From [Eubacterium] saphenum (GTDB taxonomy: Bacteria; Bacillota; Clostridia; Lachnospirales; Anaerotignaceae), in contig SFGI01000007.1 in the NCBI GenBank assembly GCA_004557645.1, positions 1-59,171 of the forward strand: DNA of 59,171 nt, given 5' to 3'. The notes below the pieces were generated by a model. The model was not told the DNA's origin. It worked only from the letters and a program-made list of their open reading frames with translations, and did no database searches. Shown here piece by piece: positions 16,928-24,666 of this stretch (within the stretch, counting starts at the first letter, position 1; each line of letters opens with the position of its first letter). A program made the position numbers and the translations under genes.

Positions 16928-17374
16928 TTACGCTTCTACGATCTTGATCTTCACTTCTGCTGTTACCTTAGGATGCAGCTTTACCACAGCAGTCCGTTCG
17001 CCCACCATCTTAATGGGATCGCCGATGGATACTTTCTTTTTATCGATATCCAGCTTTGTCTGTTCCACGATGGCCTCTGCCACTTCTTTATTGGTTACAG
17101 AACCGAACAGCTTGCCGTTGCCACCTGTTTTCACTTTAACGGTAACTACTTTATCTTCCAGTGCTTTTGCAGTTTCCTGGGCTTTTTCCAGTTCTTCCTG
17201 TTTGCGCTTTGCATCTGCTTTCTGTTTCAGTTCATAGTCGTTCAGGTTGGATTTTGTTGCTTCCACTGCCAGCTTTTTGGGCAGCAGGAAGTTCTTTGCA
17301 TACCCTTCACTGGCATTGATCAAATCGCCTTTTTTGCCGACGCTTTTTACGTCCTGTAATAAAATCAGTTTCAT
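16928..17374 (-). CDS. rplI: 50S ribosomal protein L9
   Basis: 148 residues beginning MKLILLQDVKSVGKKGD, the standard L9 N-terminus, followed by the GYAKNFLLPKKLA signature, a long charged connecting helix and the C-terminal RNA-binding domain. It binds 23S rRNA at the base of the L1 stalk. Its start codon overlaps the gdpP stop by 4 nt (ATGA-type), indicating translational coupling; GGAGGAAA lies upstream. Confidence 0.97.
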   Translation of the reverse strand: MKLILLQDVKSVGKKGDLINASEGYAKNFLLPKKLAVEATKSNLNDYELKQKADAKRKQEELEKAQETAKALEDKVVTVKVKTGGNGKLFGSVTNKEVAEAIVEQTKLDIDKKKVSIGDPIKMVGERTAVVKLHPKVTAEVKIKIVEA

Positions 17375-19365
17375 ACGGTTTCCTCCTTCAAATATTCCTC
17401 AATGGCATTGCGGATCTGTTCCTTGGCTTCCTCGGTGGTGCAGCCCTTCAGCTGTGCACCGGAAACGGTGAAATGACCGCCGCCGCCCAATTTTTCCATA
17501 ATTCTTTGTACATTGATATCCCCAAAGCTGCGGGCACTGACATAGATCGTATCTCCCACCTTGATGCAGACGAAGGAAGCCTTGATGCCTACCACATTCA
17601 TCAGGTCATCGGCTGCCTGAGCTGCTGTCAATGTGGAATTTTCCACATTGGAGGGACAAACGGAAATTGCCATACAGCCTTGGAACAATTCTGCATCCCG
17701 TACGGCTGTTGCCTTCGCTTTATAAGAATCCATATCATTTTGGAACAGCATTCTGACTCTGATACTATCTGCACCGTTACGGCGCAGGAAGCCTGCTGTT
17801 TCAAAGGTAATGGCACCTGTTTTCACTGCAAAATTCTTGGTATCCACCGTAATGCCTGCCAGAAGGGCATCGGCTTCGATGGATTTCAGCTTGATCTTCT
17901 TGCCGATATGCTGGATCATTTCCGTGATCAGCTCTGCAGTAGAAGATGCGTAAGGTTCATGGTAAATGAGTACTGCCTGATCGATGAAGTCTGTACTCTT
18001 TCTGTGATGGTCGAAGATCACGATCTTCTTCGCCGCCGCCAATACCTGAGGGCTTTCCACCATGCTGCTGCGATGGGTATCCACCACGATGACAAGGCTC
18101 TTGTCATCCATCATCTTGAGGGCATCCCCATCCTTGATGAGGGCTGTTTCGTAATGCCCGTTTTCCGCCATATTGGCATACAGATGCTTGATACCGATGC
18201 CGATCTCATTCATCATAATATAGCATTTTTTATCCATAGCCCTTGCGATGGCGCAAATCCCCATACAGGAACCCAGGCTGTCCAGGTCAGCATTCCGATG
18301 GCCCATGACAAAAATGCTGGAGGCTTCACCCATCAATTCCCAAAGGGCATCCGCCTTGACCCGGGCACGGATACGGGAATTTCTGCCCATTTCGCCGGCT
18401 TTTGCACCGTAAAACAGGTATTTTTCCCCTTCTTTGATCAAAATCTGGTCGCCGCCGCGGCCCAATGCCAAGTCCAGGGCTGCCTTTGCGCTCTGCATGG
18501 CATCTTCCAGAGAACCGCCGCCAACACCGATCCCCATACTCATGGTCACAGGGATATGCTCCCCTACGCTGATCTCACGGATGGTATTCATTATATCAAA
18601 TTTCTTTTCCTTCAAAGCTTCCAGATCGCCCTTGGAAAGCAGGAAGATATATCTGTCTTTTTCCAGTTTCTTCATGACGCCGTTGGCATCTGTAGCAAAC
18701 TGGGTCAGCTTTCTGTCCACCACTGCGGAAAGCAGAGGCTGTCTGTCCTCCGCCAGGGAATCCACAACGTCCTCGTAGTTATCCAAAAAGAGCAGACCGA
18801 TGACAGTTTCGCTGCTGTCCAGCTGCTGTTCCAATGCGTGCTGTCTGGAAACATCCACCATGGTCAGATTCAGGACTGCACCAACAGCACCATTTTCTTC
18901 CACCACTTCACACTGGTTCAGCATGGCATCGTAACATTTGCCTTCCACTTCCACCCTGCTGTGTTTCCCCGTACCTGTTTTTTTCAGCTGTTCCACTACA
19001 GGTACGACCTTTTTGATATCAGGGAATTCTTTGGCGAAGGTTTCATTGACCATCAGGATATGCCCACGGATATCCAACACTGCATAGGGGATAGGCATGT
19101 GTTGAGGAATGGGGAAATTCCGCTGCAGCACCGCTGTATCCAGGAAAGTGGCTCTGCCTTCTTCGTTTTCATCGTTTCCGGAACCGCTGTCCCCCAAAAG
19201 AGACCATGCAAAAAAGCCTGCCACTGCACCGGCGATGGCACCAATGCCCAACCGGGTGTCGATGATGAAGCAAACGCAGATACACAGCACCACCGCTGCC
19301 GCACCTACCATATTGCTCTCCCCTTTTTTCTTCTTATTGTTGCGCTTCTCGCTCCTATCGTCCAT
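17371..19365 (-). CDS. gdpP: Cyclic-di-AMP phosphodiesterase GdpP (DHH family)
   Basis: 664 residues. Two N-terminal helices (about 20-55) anchor it; a PAS-like domain (about 80-155) and a degenerate GGDEF domain (about 175-300) follow. The DHH phosphoesterase domain has GHRNADLDSLGS near 355, VVDTHR and FDHHRKS, and a DHHA1 domain ends in GGGGHFTVSGA. It hydrolyses c-di-AMP to pApA and so affects potassium balance and cell-wall stress. The start has GGAGGT upstream and the promoter at 19439-19467 drives the operon. Confidence 0.95.
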   Translation of the reverse strand: MDDRSEKRNNKKKKGESNMVGAAAVVLCICVCFIIDTRLGIGAIAGAVAGFFAWSLLGDSGSGNDENEEGRATFLDTAVLQRNFPIPQHMPIPYAVLDIRGHILMVNETFAKEFPDIKKVVPVVEQLKKTGTGKHSRVEVEGKCYDAMLNQCEVVEENGAVGAVLNLTMVDVSRQHALEQQLDSSETVIGLLFLDNYEDVVDSLAEDRQPLLSAVVDRKLTQFATDANGVMKKLEKDRYIFLLSKGDLEALKEKKFDIMNTIREISVGEHIPVTMSMGIGVGGGSLEDAMQSAKAALDLALGRGGDQILIKEGEKYLFYGAKAGEMGRNSRIRARVKADALWELMGEASSIFVMGHRNADLDSLGSCMGICAIARAMDKKCYIMMNEIGIGIKHLYANMAENGHYETALIKDGDALKMMDDKSLVIVVDTHRSSMVESPQVLAAAKKIVIFDHHRKSTDFIDQAVLIYHEPYASSTAELITEMIQHIGKKIKLKSIEADALLAGITVDTKNFAVKTGAITFETAGFLRRNGADSIRVRMLFQNDMDSYKAKATAVRDAELFQGCMAISVCPSNVENSTLTAAQAADDLMNVVGIKASFVCIKVGDTIYVSARSFGDINVQRIMEKLGGGGHFTVSGAQLKGCTTEEAKEQIRNAIEEYLKEETV

Positions 19366-19438
19366 AAAAAGACCTCCATAACAGAAAAGCTCTTGTTTCT
19401 TATCGTTTATCCTTTTAAACCTTCTTTGCTAATTATAC

Positions 19439-19467
19439 AGTATAGCATAAAAAAGAAAACGACTCAA
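19439..19467 (-). promoter_or_regulatory. Promoter of the gdpP-rplI-dnaB operon
   Basis: Minus-strand TTGAGT (19462-19467), 17 bp, TATACT (19439-19444). Confidence 0.7.
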
Positions 19468-19537
19468 TAAAAAAATGCCTTTCCCCCGGCCTGCCCCTTC
19501 CTTGCCGCCCGTAAAGCAATTGACTGCAAAACTTGTA

Positions 19538-19566
19538 TTGAAAAATTTTAATGGAAATTCTATAGC
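19538..19566 (+). promoter_or_regulatory. Promoter of the AI-2E family gene
   Basis: TTGAAA (19538-19543), 17 bp, TATAGC (19561-19566), 78 bp before the start codon. Confidence 0.5.
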
Positions 19567-19643
19567 ATTCCTTATCATTTCATAGTATCATGGATATGAT
19601 ACCATTTCTTTTGGGCATCCTACATTTGATTCGAGGTGTCAGA

Positions 19644-20885
19644 ATGAAAAAATTTGATTTTTTTAGACGCAACAGAAACGAACAGGATAAGCTATTGGTC
19701 AAGATCAGTATTTATGTCTTTCTGGTAGCAGCAGCGCTGATCTTATTTGAAAAAGTCATCGGCAATCTGTCCGGCATCGGCAGCAATATCGCTACAGCAT
19801 CCAGCTACCTGAAAGCTTTGGCAGCTCCTTTCCTGATGGGTTTTGCCATTGCCTATGTCATGAATCCCTTCATGAATTTTTTTGACAGGATGTTGAAAAA
19901 ATGCGGCAAATATTTTGTGCAGCACGAAAAAACCACTAGGATCCTTGCCATCCTGATCAACTACACCATCATCATCGGCGGTACGATCTGGATCGTCATC
20001 TACCTGGTTCCTGAAGTAAAGGAATCCATCATGGCTTTTGCAACAAATATCACCGTTTATTCCGAAACGATGAATATCCGTATCCAGAAAATCTTCGACC
20101 AGATCACCTTTATCGACAGTAAAGATGTCAACAATGTCATCAACCGTATTCTGGCTCCTATCCAGCATGCATCGGAAAATGCGCCGGAGGTATTGGAAAC
20201 CATCGCCGGCAACATCTATGTATTCGGTCGGGTCACAGTTCAGTTCATTATGGCCATCTTTATCGCCTTTTATATGCTTTATGACAAAGAACGCTTCGGC
20301 AGAAAATTCCGGAAAGGTGTATACGCATTCTCTACCAAGGAAAAGGCAGAGCGCTTTTTCATCAATGTCAACCGTGTACATCATATTTTTCAGGATTTCA
20401 TTGTCGGCAAAGCGATCGATTCTCTGATCATCGGGATTCTGGCTTTCATCGGGCTCACCTTCATGCAGGCTCCTTTTCCTTTGATCCTGAGCCTGATCCT
20501 CGGTGTGACCAATATGATCCCTTACTTTGGTCCTTTCATCGGTGCGATCCCTGCTATCTGCATCACCCTGCTGATCGATCCTGTTCTGGCTATCTGGGTG
20601 GGTATCTTCATCCTGATCCTGCAGCAGTTTGACGGCAATTTCCTTGGTCCCAAGATCCTGAGCAACTCTCTGGATCTGAGCCCGCTGTGGATCATCCTTG
20701 CCGTTCTGGTAGGCGGCGGCGTCATGGGTCCTTTGGGTATGTTCATCGGTGTACCCATCTTTGCAACGATCAAAACCTTTGGCGGTGAATATATCAACCG
20801 CAGGTATGAAAAAAAATATCCCATGGACGGCCCCATGGATGTTTCCGAACCTTCCGAACAGAAAGACTCTGATGAGATTTCCTGA
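19644..20885 (+). CDS. AI-2E family transporter (PerM/YtvI-like permease)
   Basis: 413 residues from the ATG at 19644, preceded by GAGGTG; upstream in-frame ATGs lack a site. It has the AI-2E exporter architecture: paired helices near the N-terminus, a long amphipathic middle segment (about 115-200), then four to five helices with the LGVTNMIPYFGPFIGAIPA signature near 300. Family members are linked to quorum-signal export, Na+/H+ exchange or, in YtvI, sporulation; the substrate here is not determinable. The tail is short, charged and probably cytoplasmic. It is followed by its own terminator. Confidence 0.88.
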   Translation: MKKFDFFRRNRNEQDKLLVKISIYVFLVAAALILFEKVIGNLSGIGSNIATASSYLKALAAPFLMGFAIAYVMNPFMNFFDRMLKKCGKYFVQHEKTTRILAILINYTIIIGGTIWIVIYLVPEVKESIMAFATNITVYSETMNIRIQKIFDQITFIDSKDVNNVINRILAPIQHASENAPEVLETIAGNIYVFGRVTVQFIMAIFIAFYMLYDKERFGRKFRKGVYAFSTKEKAERFFINVNRVHHIFQDFIVGKAIDSLIIGILAFIGLTFMQAPFPLILSLILGVTNMIPYFGPFIGAIPAICITLLIDPVLAIWVGIFILILQQFDGNFLGPKILSNSLDLSPLWIILAVLVGGGVMGPLGMFIGVPIFATIKTFGGEYINRRYEKKYPMDGPMDVSEPSEQKDSDEIS

Positions 20886-20889
20886 CAAA

Positions 20890-20930
20890 AAAATCTCAAG
20901 TCTGAAAATGGCTTGAGATTTTCTGTTTTT
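20890..20930 (+). terminator. Terminator after the AI-2E family gene
   Basis: Perfect 11-bp stem AAAATCTCAAG/CTTGAGATTTT, then a U-rich tail. It lies between this gene and the CPBP gene in the same direction. Confidence 0.8.
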
Positions 20931-20952
20931 ATATTACGAACGGAGGTCTTTT

Positions 20953-21846
20953 ATGACTGAAACAAGAAGAACCAATCTTTTCGCTCTGTTGTTTTTTATC
21001 TATTTCATCGTGGTATCCTTTGCCCTGGCCTTTCTCCCGGCAACGGCGAGCCTTTCCGATGGAACGTATATGCTGCTGGCACAGCTGCTCTGCTTCCTGC
21101 CGCCGCTGACGCTTTATTTTGTCCTTACGAAAAAAAATATTAAGCAGACCCTTCGTCTGAATCCTCTGGGTTGGAAAAATGCCCTCATCATCATTTCTTT
21201 CGGCATTTCCATACAACCTTTGATGAGCCTGCTTTCCTACGCAGCAGCACTGTTTTTCCCCAATCCCGTGGAACAATCCATCAGCGGCATCCACAGCTCC
21301 GGATTCCTGCTTTCCCTGCTTTCGGTAGCGATCCTGCCTGCCCTTTTTGAGGAGGTTTTCTCCCGAGGCATCCTGCTTTCCGGCTACACCTTCTTGGGAA
21401 AATGGAAGGCCGCCTTTGCCAGTGCTTTGCTGTTTGGCCTGCTGCATCTGAATCCCCAGCAGCTGCCCTATGCCTTTGTGGTAGGGTTTCTCTTCTGCTT
21501 TCTGGTGGAACGGACAGATTCCCTTTATGCATCCATCCTGCCCCATATGGTCATCAACGGCACCACCGTTTTCAGCATCTTCTCTGAAACAGCCGCAGAA
21601 ACGGCGGCATCTGTAGAATTGAGCGAAACTATGATCCTGGTTTCCCTGACGCTGATGGTGTTGCTTTCCATCCCCTGGCTGGCTGTGCTGCTGTATCTCT
21701 TCCTGCGGATCAATCCGCCCAAAGGGGAGTTTACACTGATGGATGAAACCGGCAAGCCCTATCAGGAACGGTTTCTGACCCCCACCATCATCACCATCTT
21801 TGCCATTTATGCCGTATTCGGTCTTTTGCCGTATCTGATTTCATAG
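20953..21846 (+). CDS. CPBP family intramembrane metalloprotease
   Basis: 297 residues with about eight helices. The CPBP (CAAX protease and bacteriocin-processing, formerly Abi) motifs are visible: EEVFSRG near residue 135 (motif 1, Glu-Glu-x3-Arg), FGLLHLNPQQ near 160 (motif 2 His) and PHMVIN near 200 (motif 3 His). Such membrane-embedded proteases cleave near prenylated or hydrophobic segments; some serve bacteriocin immunity. CGGAGGT precedes the ATG. There is only a 23-bp gap after the upstream terminator, so it may depend partly on read-through. Confidence 0.88.
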   Translation: MTETRRTNLFALLFFIYFIVVSFALAFLPATASLSDGTYMLLAQLLCFLPPLTLYFVLTKKNIKQTLRLNPLGWKNALIIISFGISIQPLMSLLSYAAALFFPNPVEQSISGIHSSGFLLSLLSVAILPALFEEVFSRGILLSGYTFLGKWKAAFASALLFGLLHLNPQQLPYAFVVGFLFCFLVERTDSLYASILPHMVINGTTVFSIFSETAAETAASVELSETMILVSLTLMVLLSIPWLAVLLYLFLRINPPKGEFTLMDETGKPYQERFLTPTIITIFAIYAVFGLLPYLIS

Positions 21847-21849
21847 CAT

Positions 21850-21886
21850 AAAAAAGAGCATATCCCCATGGGATATGCTCTTTTTT
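21850..21886. terminator. Bidirectional terminator between the CPBP and lipid kinase genes
   Basis: Perfect 16-bp stem (AAAAGAGCATATCCC with its complement) and a two-base AT centre, U-runs on both strands, between convergent genes. It overlaps the last codon of the kinase gene. Confidence 0.9.
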
Positions 21887-22802
21887 ATGTTCTGAATTCC
21901 AGTCCTTTCGGAAGGATGAAACGAAACGCCCGCGGCACCATTTCCGCCTTCAGATATGTAAATTGGGAAATCTCCCCGTCGATGCTGATATTCGTCGGCT
22001 GGGAAACTGCCAGTTCCAGCTTGCTGCACTTTTCATAGATGACCTTTTCCTGCCCCACCTTCGTATCCAGATAGGTACCTGCTTTATACTTGGGCAGGAG
22101 ACGGACGAATTTTCTTTTGGAGATCATATTGACGATGCCCACATCCATCCTGCCATCATCCAGTGCCGCCTGGGGAGAGGAGCAGAAGCCGCCCCCGCAA
22201 AAGCTGCCGTTGGCGATGGTACAAAGGAGGAATTTCCCCGTCATAGTGGTGCCGTCTGACCAGCGAAAGGCCATACGGCTTCCCATAGGCTTTGCAAACA
22301 TGGCAGCAATGCCCATCAGATATGCCACAGGGCCGCTGATGAGGGGCTTTTTCTTCCATTCCCCCGCTTTCACCACCACTTCGCAGTCAAAGCCGATATT
22401 CGCCATGTTCACCACGTATCTGCCATTGATATCGATGACATCGCAGGGCATACTCTCCCCCTCCACCTGGGAAAGAATATCCATAAAGCTATTTTTCCTG
22501 CCAAAATTGCGGATAAAATCATTGCCTGTCCCCACAGGGATCAGGCCGATCTCTGCCTGGGGGAAGCCCTTGGCACCATTGACCGCTTCATGGAAGCTGC
22601 CATCCCCGCCACAGACATAGAATCTCACCGCTTTTCCTTCTTCACAGCTTTCTCTGACGAAACGTTCTGCATCGCCCGCAGCCTTCGTCGTATAGATACG
22701 ATATGCGTATCCTGCTTCTTCCAATGCGGATTCGATGGCAGGGATGAGTTTCTTTGCCTTGCCCTGACCCGCAGAGGGATTCATGATAAAAATATGTTCC
22801 AT
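21885..22802 (-). CDS. Diacylglycerol/lipid kinase (DagK/YegS family)
   Basis: 305 residues from the ATG at 22802 (MEHIFIMNPSAGQGK), preceded by GGGGAGAAA. The catalytic domain of the DagK family shows NPSAGQGK near 8-15, CGGDGSFHE near 63-71 and GTGNDF near 90. Members phosphorylate diacylglycerol or related lipids with ATP at the inner membrane face, recycling lipid from teichoic acid synthesis. The C-terminal beta-sandwich has the ISIDGEI-type turn (SIDGEISQF). The actual lipid is not evident. It is encoded downstream of spoVT, with a terminator between them. Confidence 0.92.
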   Translation of the reverse strand: MEHIFIMNPSAGQGKAKKLIPAIESALEEAGYAYRIYTTKAAGDAERFVRESCEEGKAVRFYVCGGDGSFHEAVNGAKGFPQAEIGLIPVGTGNDFIRNFGRKNSFMDILSQVEGESMPCDVIDINGRYVVNMANIGFDCEVVVKAGEWKKKPLISGPVAYLMGIAAMFAKPMGSRMAFRWSDGTTMTGKFLLCTIANGSFCGGGFCSSPQAALDDGRMDVGIVNMISKRKFVRLLPKYKAGTYLDTKVGQEKVIYEKCSKLELAVSQPTNISIDGEISQFTYLKAEMVPRAFRFILPKGLEFRT

Positions 22803-22865
22803 CCAATTTCTCCCCGAATCTATCCTCTTCAAACTTTTTACAGGATACCACAATTTTCGACAGAA

Positions 22866-22898
22866 GAAAAGCCCTTGAAATATAGAATCTCAAAGGCT
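22866..22898 (-). terminator. Terminator after spoVT
   Basis: AGCCTTTGA/TCAAGGGCT stem with one G-U pair and four U on the minus strand, 30 bp after the stop codon. Confidence 0.65.
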
Positions 22899-22927
22899 CC
22901 TTCGGTCGATCTGCCGCTTGGCCCATA

Positions 22928-23473
22928 TCATTGTTCCATCTGCTTGCCTAAAAAGCCTGCCGCTGTCTGGGCCAGCTTCCCTTCCACTTCACCCATTTTC
23001 TGATCCTTGGAAAGGAAAATGATTGCCCCCATGGCGTCCCCTTCGGCAATGATGGGAACGATCAGCTGATGGTTATAGCTTTCTGCAGAATCATCCTCCA
23101 AAACGGGGACGAAATTGGAATCATTCCGTTCCGCGATCAAAGACATACGCTTATTGATGCAGTTTTCCATTTCTGGACTGATGTGCTTTTCAAAAAATTC
23201 CTTCTTGCCGCCGCCGGAAACAGCGATGATCTGGTCTTTATCCACGATACAGGTGATATGACCTGCTGTCTGGGCCAAAGATTCTGCGTATTCCTTTGCA
23301 AAGGCCCCCAATTCCCCGATCGGAGAATACTTTTTCAGGATGATCTCTCCTTCTCTGTCGGTGAAGATCTCCAGAGGGTCACCTTCTCTGATACGGAGCG
23401 TTCTTCTGATTTCTTTTGGGATGACCACACGCCCAAGGTCGTCTATTCTTCTGACAATGCCGGTTGCCTTCAT
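22928..23473 (-). CDS. spoVT: Stage V sporulation protein T
   Basis: 181 residues. The first 50 form an AbrB/MazE-type swapped-hairpin DNA-binding domain (MKATGIVRRIDDLGRVVIPKE), and the rest is a GAF domain (about 55-180). SpoVT modulates late forespore genes under sigma-G control. The sequence is full length, and GGAGGA precedes the ATG. A sigma-G-type promoter at 23507-23536 agrees with forespore expression. AbrB shares the N-terminal domain but lacks the GAF half, so SpoVT is favoured. Confidence 0.96.
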   Translation of the reverse strand: MKATGIVRRIDDLGRVVIPKEIRRTLRIREGDPLEIFTDREGEIILKKYSPIGELGAFAKEYAESLAQTAGHITCIVDKDQIIAVSGGGKKEFFEKHISPEMENCINKRMSLIAERNDSNFVPVLEDDSAESYNHQLIVPIIAEGDAMGAIIFLSKDQKMGEVEGKLAQTAAGFLGKQMEQ

Positions 23474-23506
23474 TGTAAATTCCTCCTGCCAAATTTATTG
23501 TAAATG

Positions 23507-23536
23507 TAGTATTTGCAGGAAGATTTGAAATATACA
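23507..23536 (-). promoter_or_regulatory. Sigma-G-type promoter of spoVT
   Basis: Minus-strand TGTATA (23531-23536), 17-bp spacer, AATACTA (23507-23513), differing by one base from the sigma-G -10 CATACTA. About 33 bp from the start codon. Confidence 0.6.
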
Positions 23537-23587
23537 CCGCCCTTTCCCATGTGAAAATCTGGCAGTTTAAAAAAACGAAAGAAAACA

Positions 23588-23625
23588 TAAAAAAATCTCG
23601 AACCTTCCGTTCGAGATTTTGTTTT
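23588..23625 (-). terminator. Terminator after the degV gene
   Basis: Perfect stem AAAATCTCGAAC/GTTCGAGATTTT, loop of five, U-rich on both sides; just beyond the DegV stop codon. Confidence 0.85.
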
Positions 23626-23628
23626 TTC

Positions 23629-24510
23629 TTATCTTTCCACACCCCAGAAGAACAATGCCACTGTGCCGGGGCCTGTGTGGCTGCCAATGGTAGTGCCGAT
23701 ATCATTGATCAGCACTTTCCCATTCAGGTTCGGGAATCGGCTTTCAACCAGCTTCGCCACAGCCTCTGCATCTTCCCTGCAGGCAGAATGGGAAATATAG
23801 CATTTGCCGCGATAGTCTATTCCATCCTCTGCCAGTTCTTCCATCTTTTTCACAATGGCTTCGATGACCTTTTTCTTCGTTCTTACCTTCTGATGAGGGA
23901 TCAGCTTACCTTCCCCGTCCACATGGAGCAGCGGGCAGATATTCAGCATCGTCCCCACAAAGCCGGCTGTTTTTGTGATTCTGCCGCCTTTGATATAGAA
24001 GGTCAGGTCTGTGGAGAAAAACCAATGCTGCAGGTTCCGCTTATTCGCCTCTGCCCATTCATATACTTCGTCGATGGACTTGCCCGCATCCCGCAAGTCT
24101 GCCAGCCGATCCATCAAAAGGCCATAGCCGGAAGAAGCAGACAGAGAATCTACGATATAAATTTTTCTGTCGGGATATTTTTCCTGCAGCATATCCTTTG
24201 CCAGATTTGCAGAATTGAGTGTGCCGGAAATGCCGGAGGAAAGGGTCACGTGCAGGATATCCTTTCCCTGCTGCAAAAAGCCTTCAAAGTATTCTTCAAA
24301 TTCTGCCGCATTGATCTGAGATGTTTTGGTTTCTGCACCATTTGCCATGGCCTGATAAAAAGCATCCAAAGACATGGTCTCCCCCAGATCATCCCGATAC
24401 GGTTTCCCATCCAGTTCGTAATGAAAACAGATATATTCAATCTTTCTATTGATAAAGTGTTCCTTGGACAGATCTGCTGTAGAACAACAGCTAAGAACAA
24501 AGTTTTCCAT
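23629..24510 (-). CDS. DegV family fatty-acid-binding protein
   Basis: 293 residues from the ATG at 24510, with AGGAGG upstream. The DegV fold shows STADL near residue 9, ETKTSQI near 58, LSSGISGT near 90, and GGRITKTAGFVG near 170. Family members bind a long-chain fatty acid; FakB proteins present it to the kinase FakA for phospholipid synthesis. No FakA is encoded here, so the partner is elsewhere. It has its own promoter and terminator. Confidence 0.92.
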   Translation of the reverse strand: MENFVLSCCSTADLSKEHFINRKIEYICFHYELDGKPYRDDLGETMSLDAFYQAMANGAETKTSQINAAEFEEYFEGFLQQGKDILHVTLSSGISGTLNSANLAKDMLQEKYPDRKIYIVDSLSASSGYGLLMDRLADLRDAGKSIDEVYEWAEANKRNLQHWFFSTDLTFYIKGGRITKTAGFVGTMLNICPLLHVDGEGKLIPHQKVRTKKKVIEAIVKKMEELAEDGIDYRGKCYISHSACREDAEAVAKLVESRFPNLNGKVLINDIGTTIGSHTGPGTVALFFWGVER

Positions 24511-24567
24511 AATATGCCTCCTAAAGTCTCGTACAGTTTTTTTGCATGAGACAGTTTCCATTACCAC

Positions 24568-24596
24568 ATTATAGAGTGATATAAGCAATTTGTAAA
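24568..24596 (-). promoter_or_regulatory. Promoter of the degV gene
   Basis: Minus-strand TTTACA (24591-24596), 17 bp, TATAAT (24568-24573). Confidence 0.8.
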
Positions 24597-24622
24597 TAGA
24601 ATTTTATGTTAATTTTCTGCCA

Positions 24623-24659
24623 AAAAAACAAGGCACAGAACATTCTATGCCTTGTTTTT
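24623..24659 (-). terminator. Terminator of the secreted repeat protein gene
   Basis: AAAACAAGGCA/TGCCTTGTTTT stem with an AGA/TCT inner stem and seven U on the minus strand. Confidence 0.85.
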
Positions 24660-24666
24660 TAAAATC

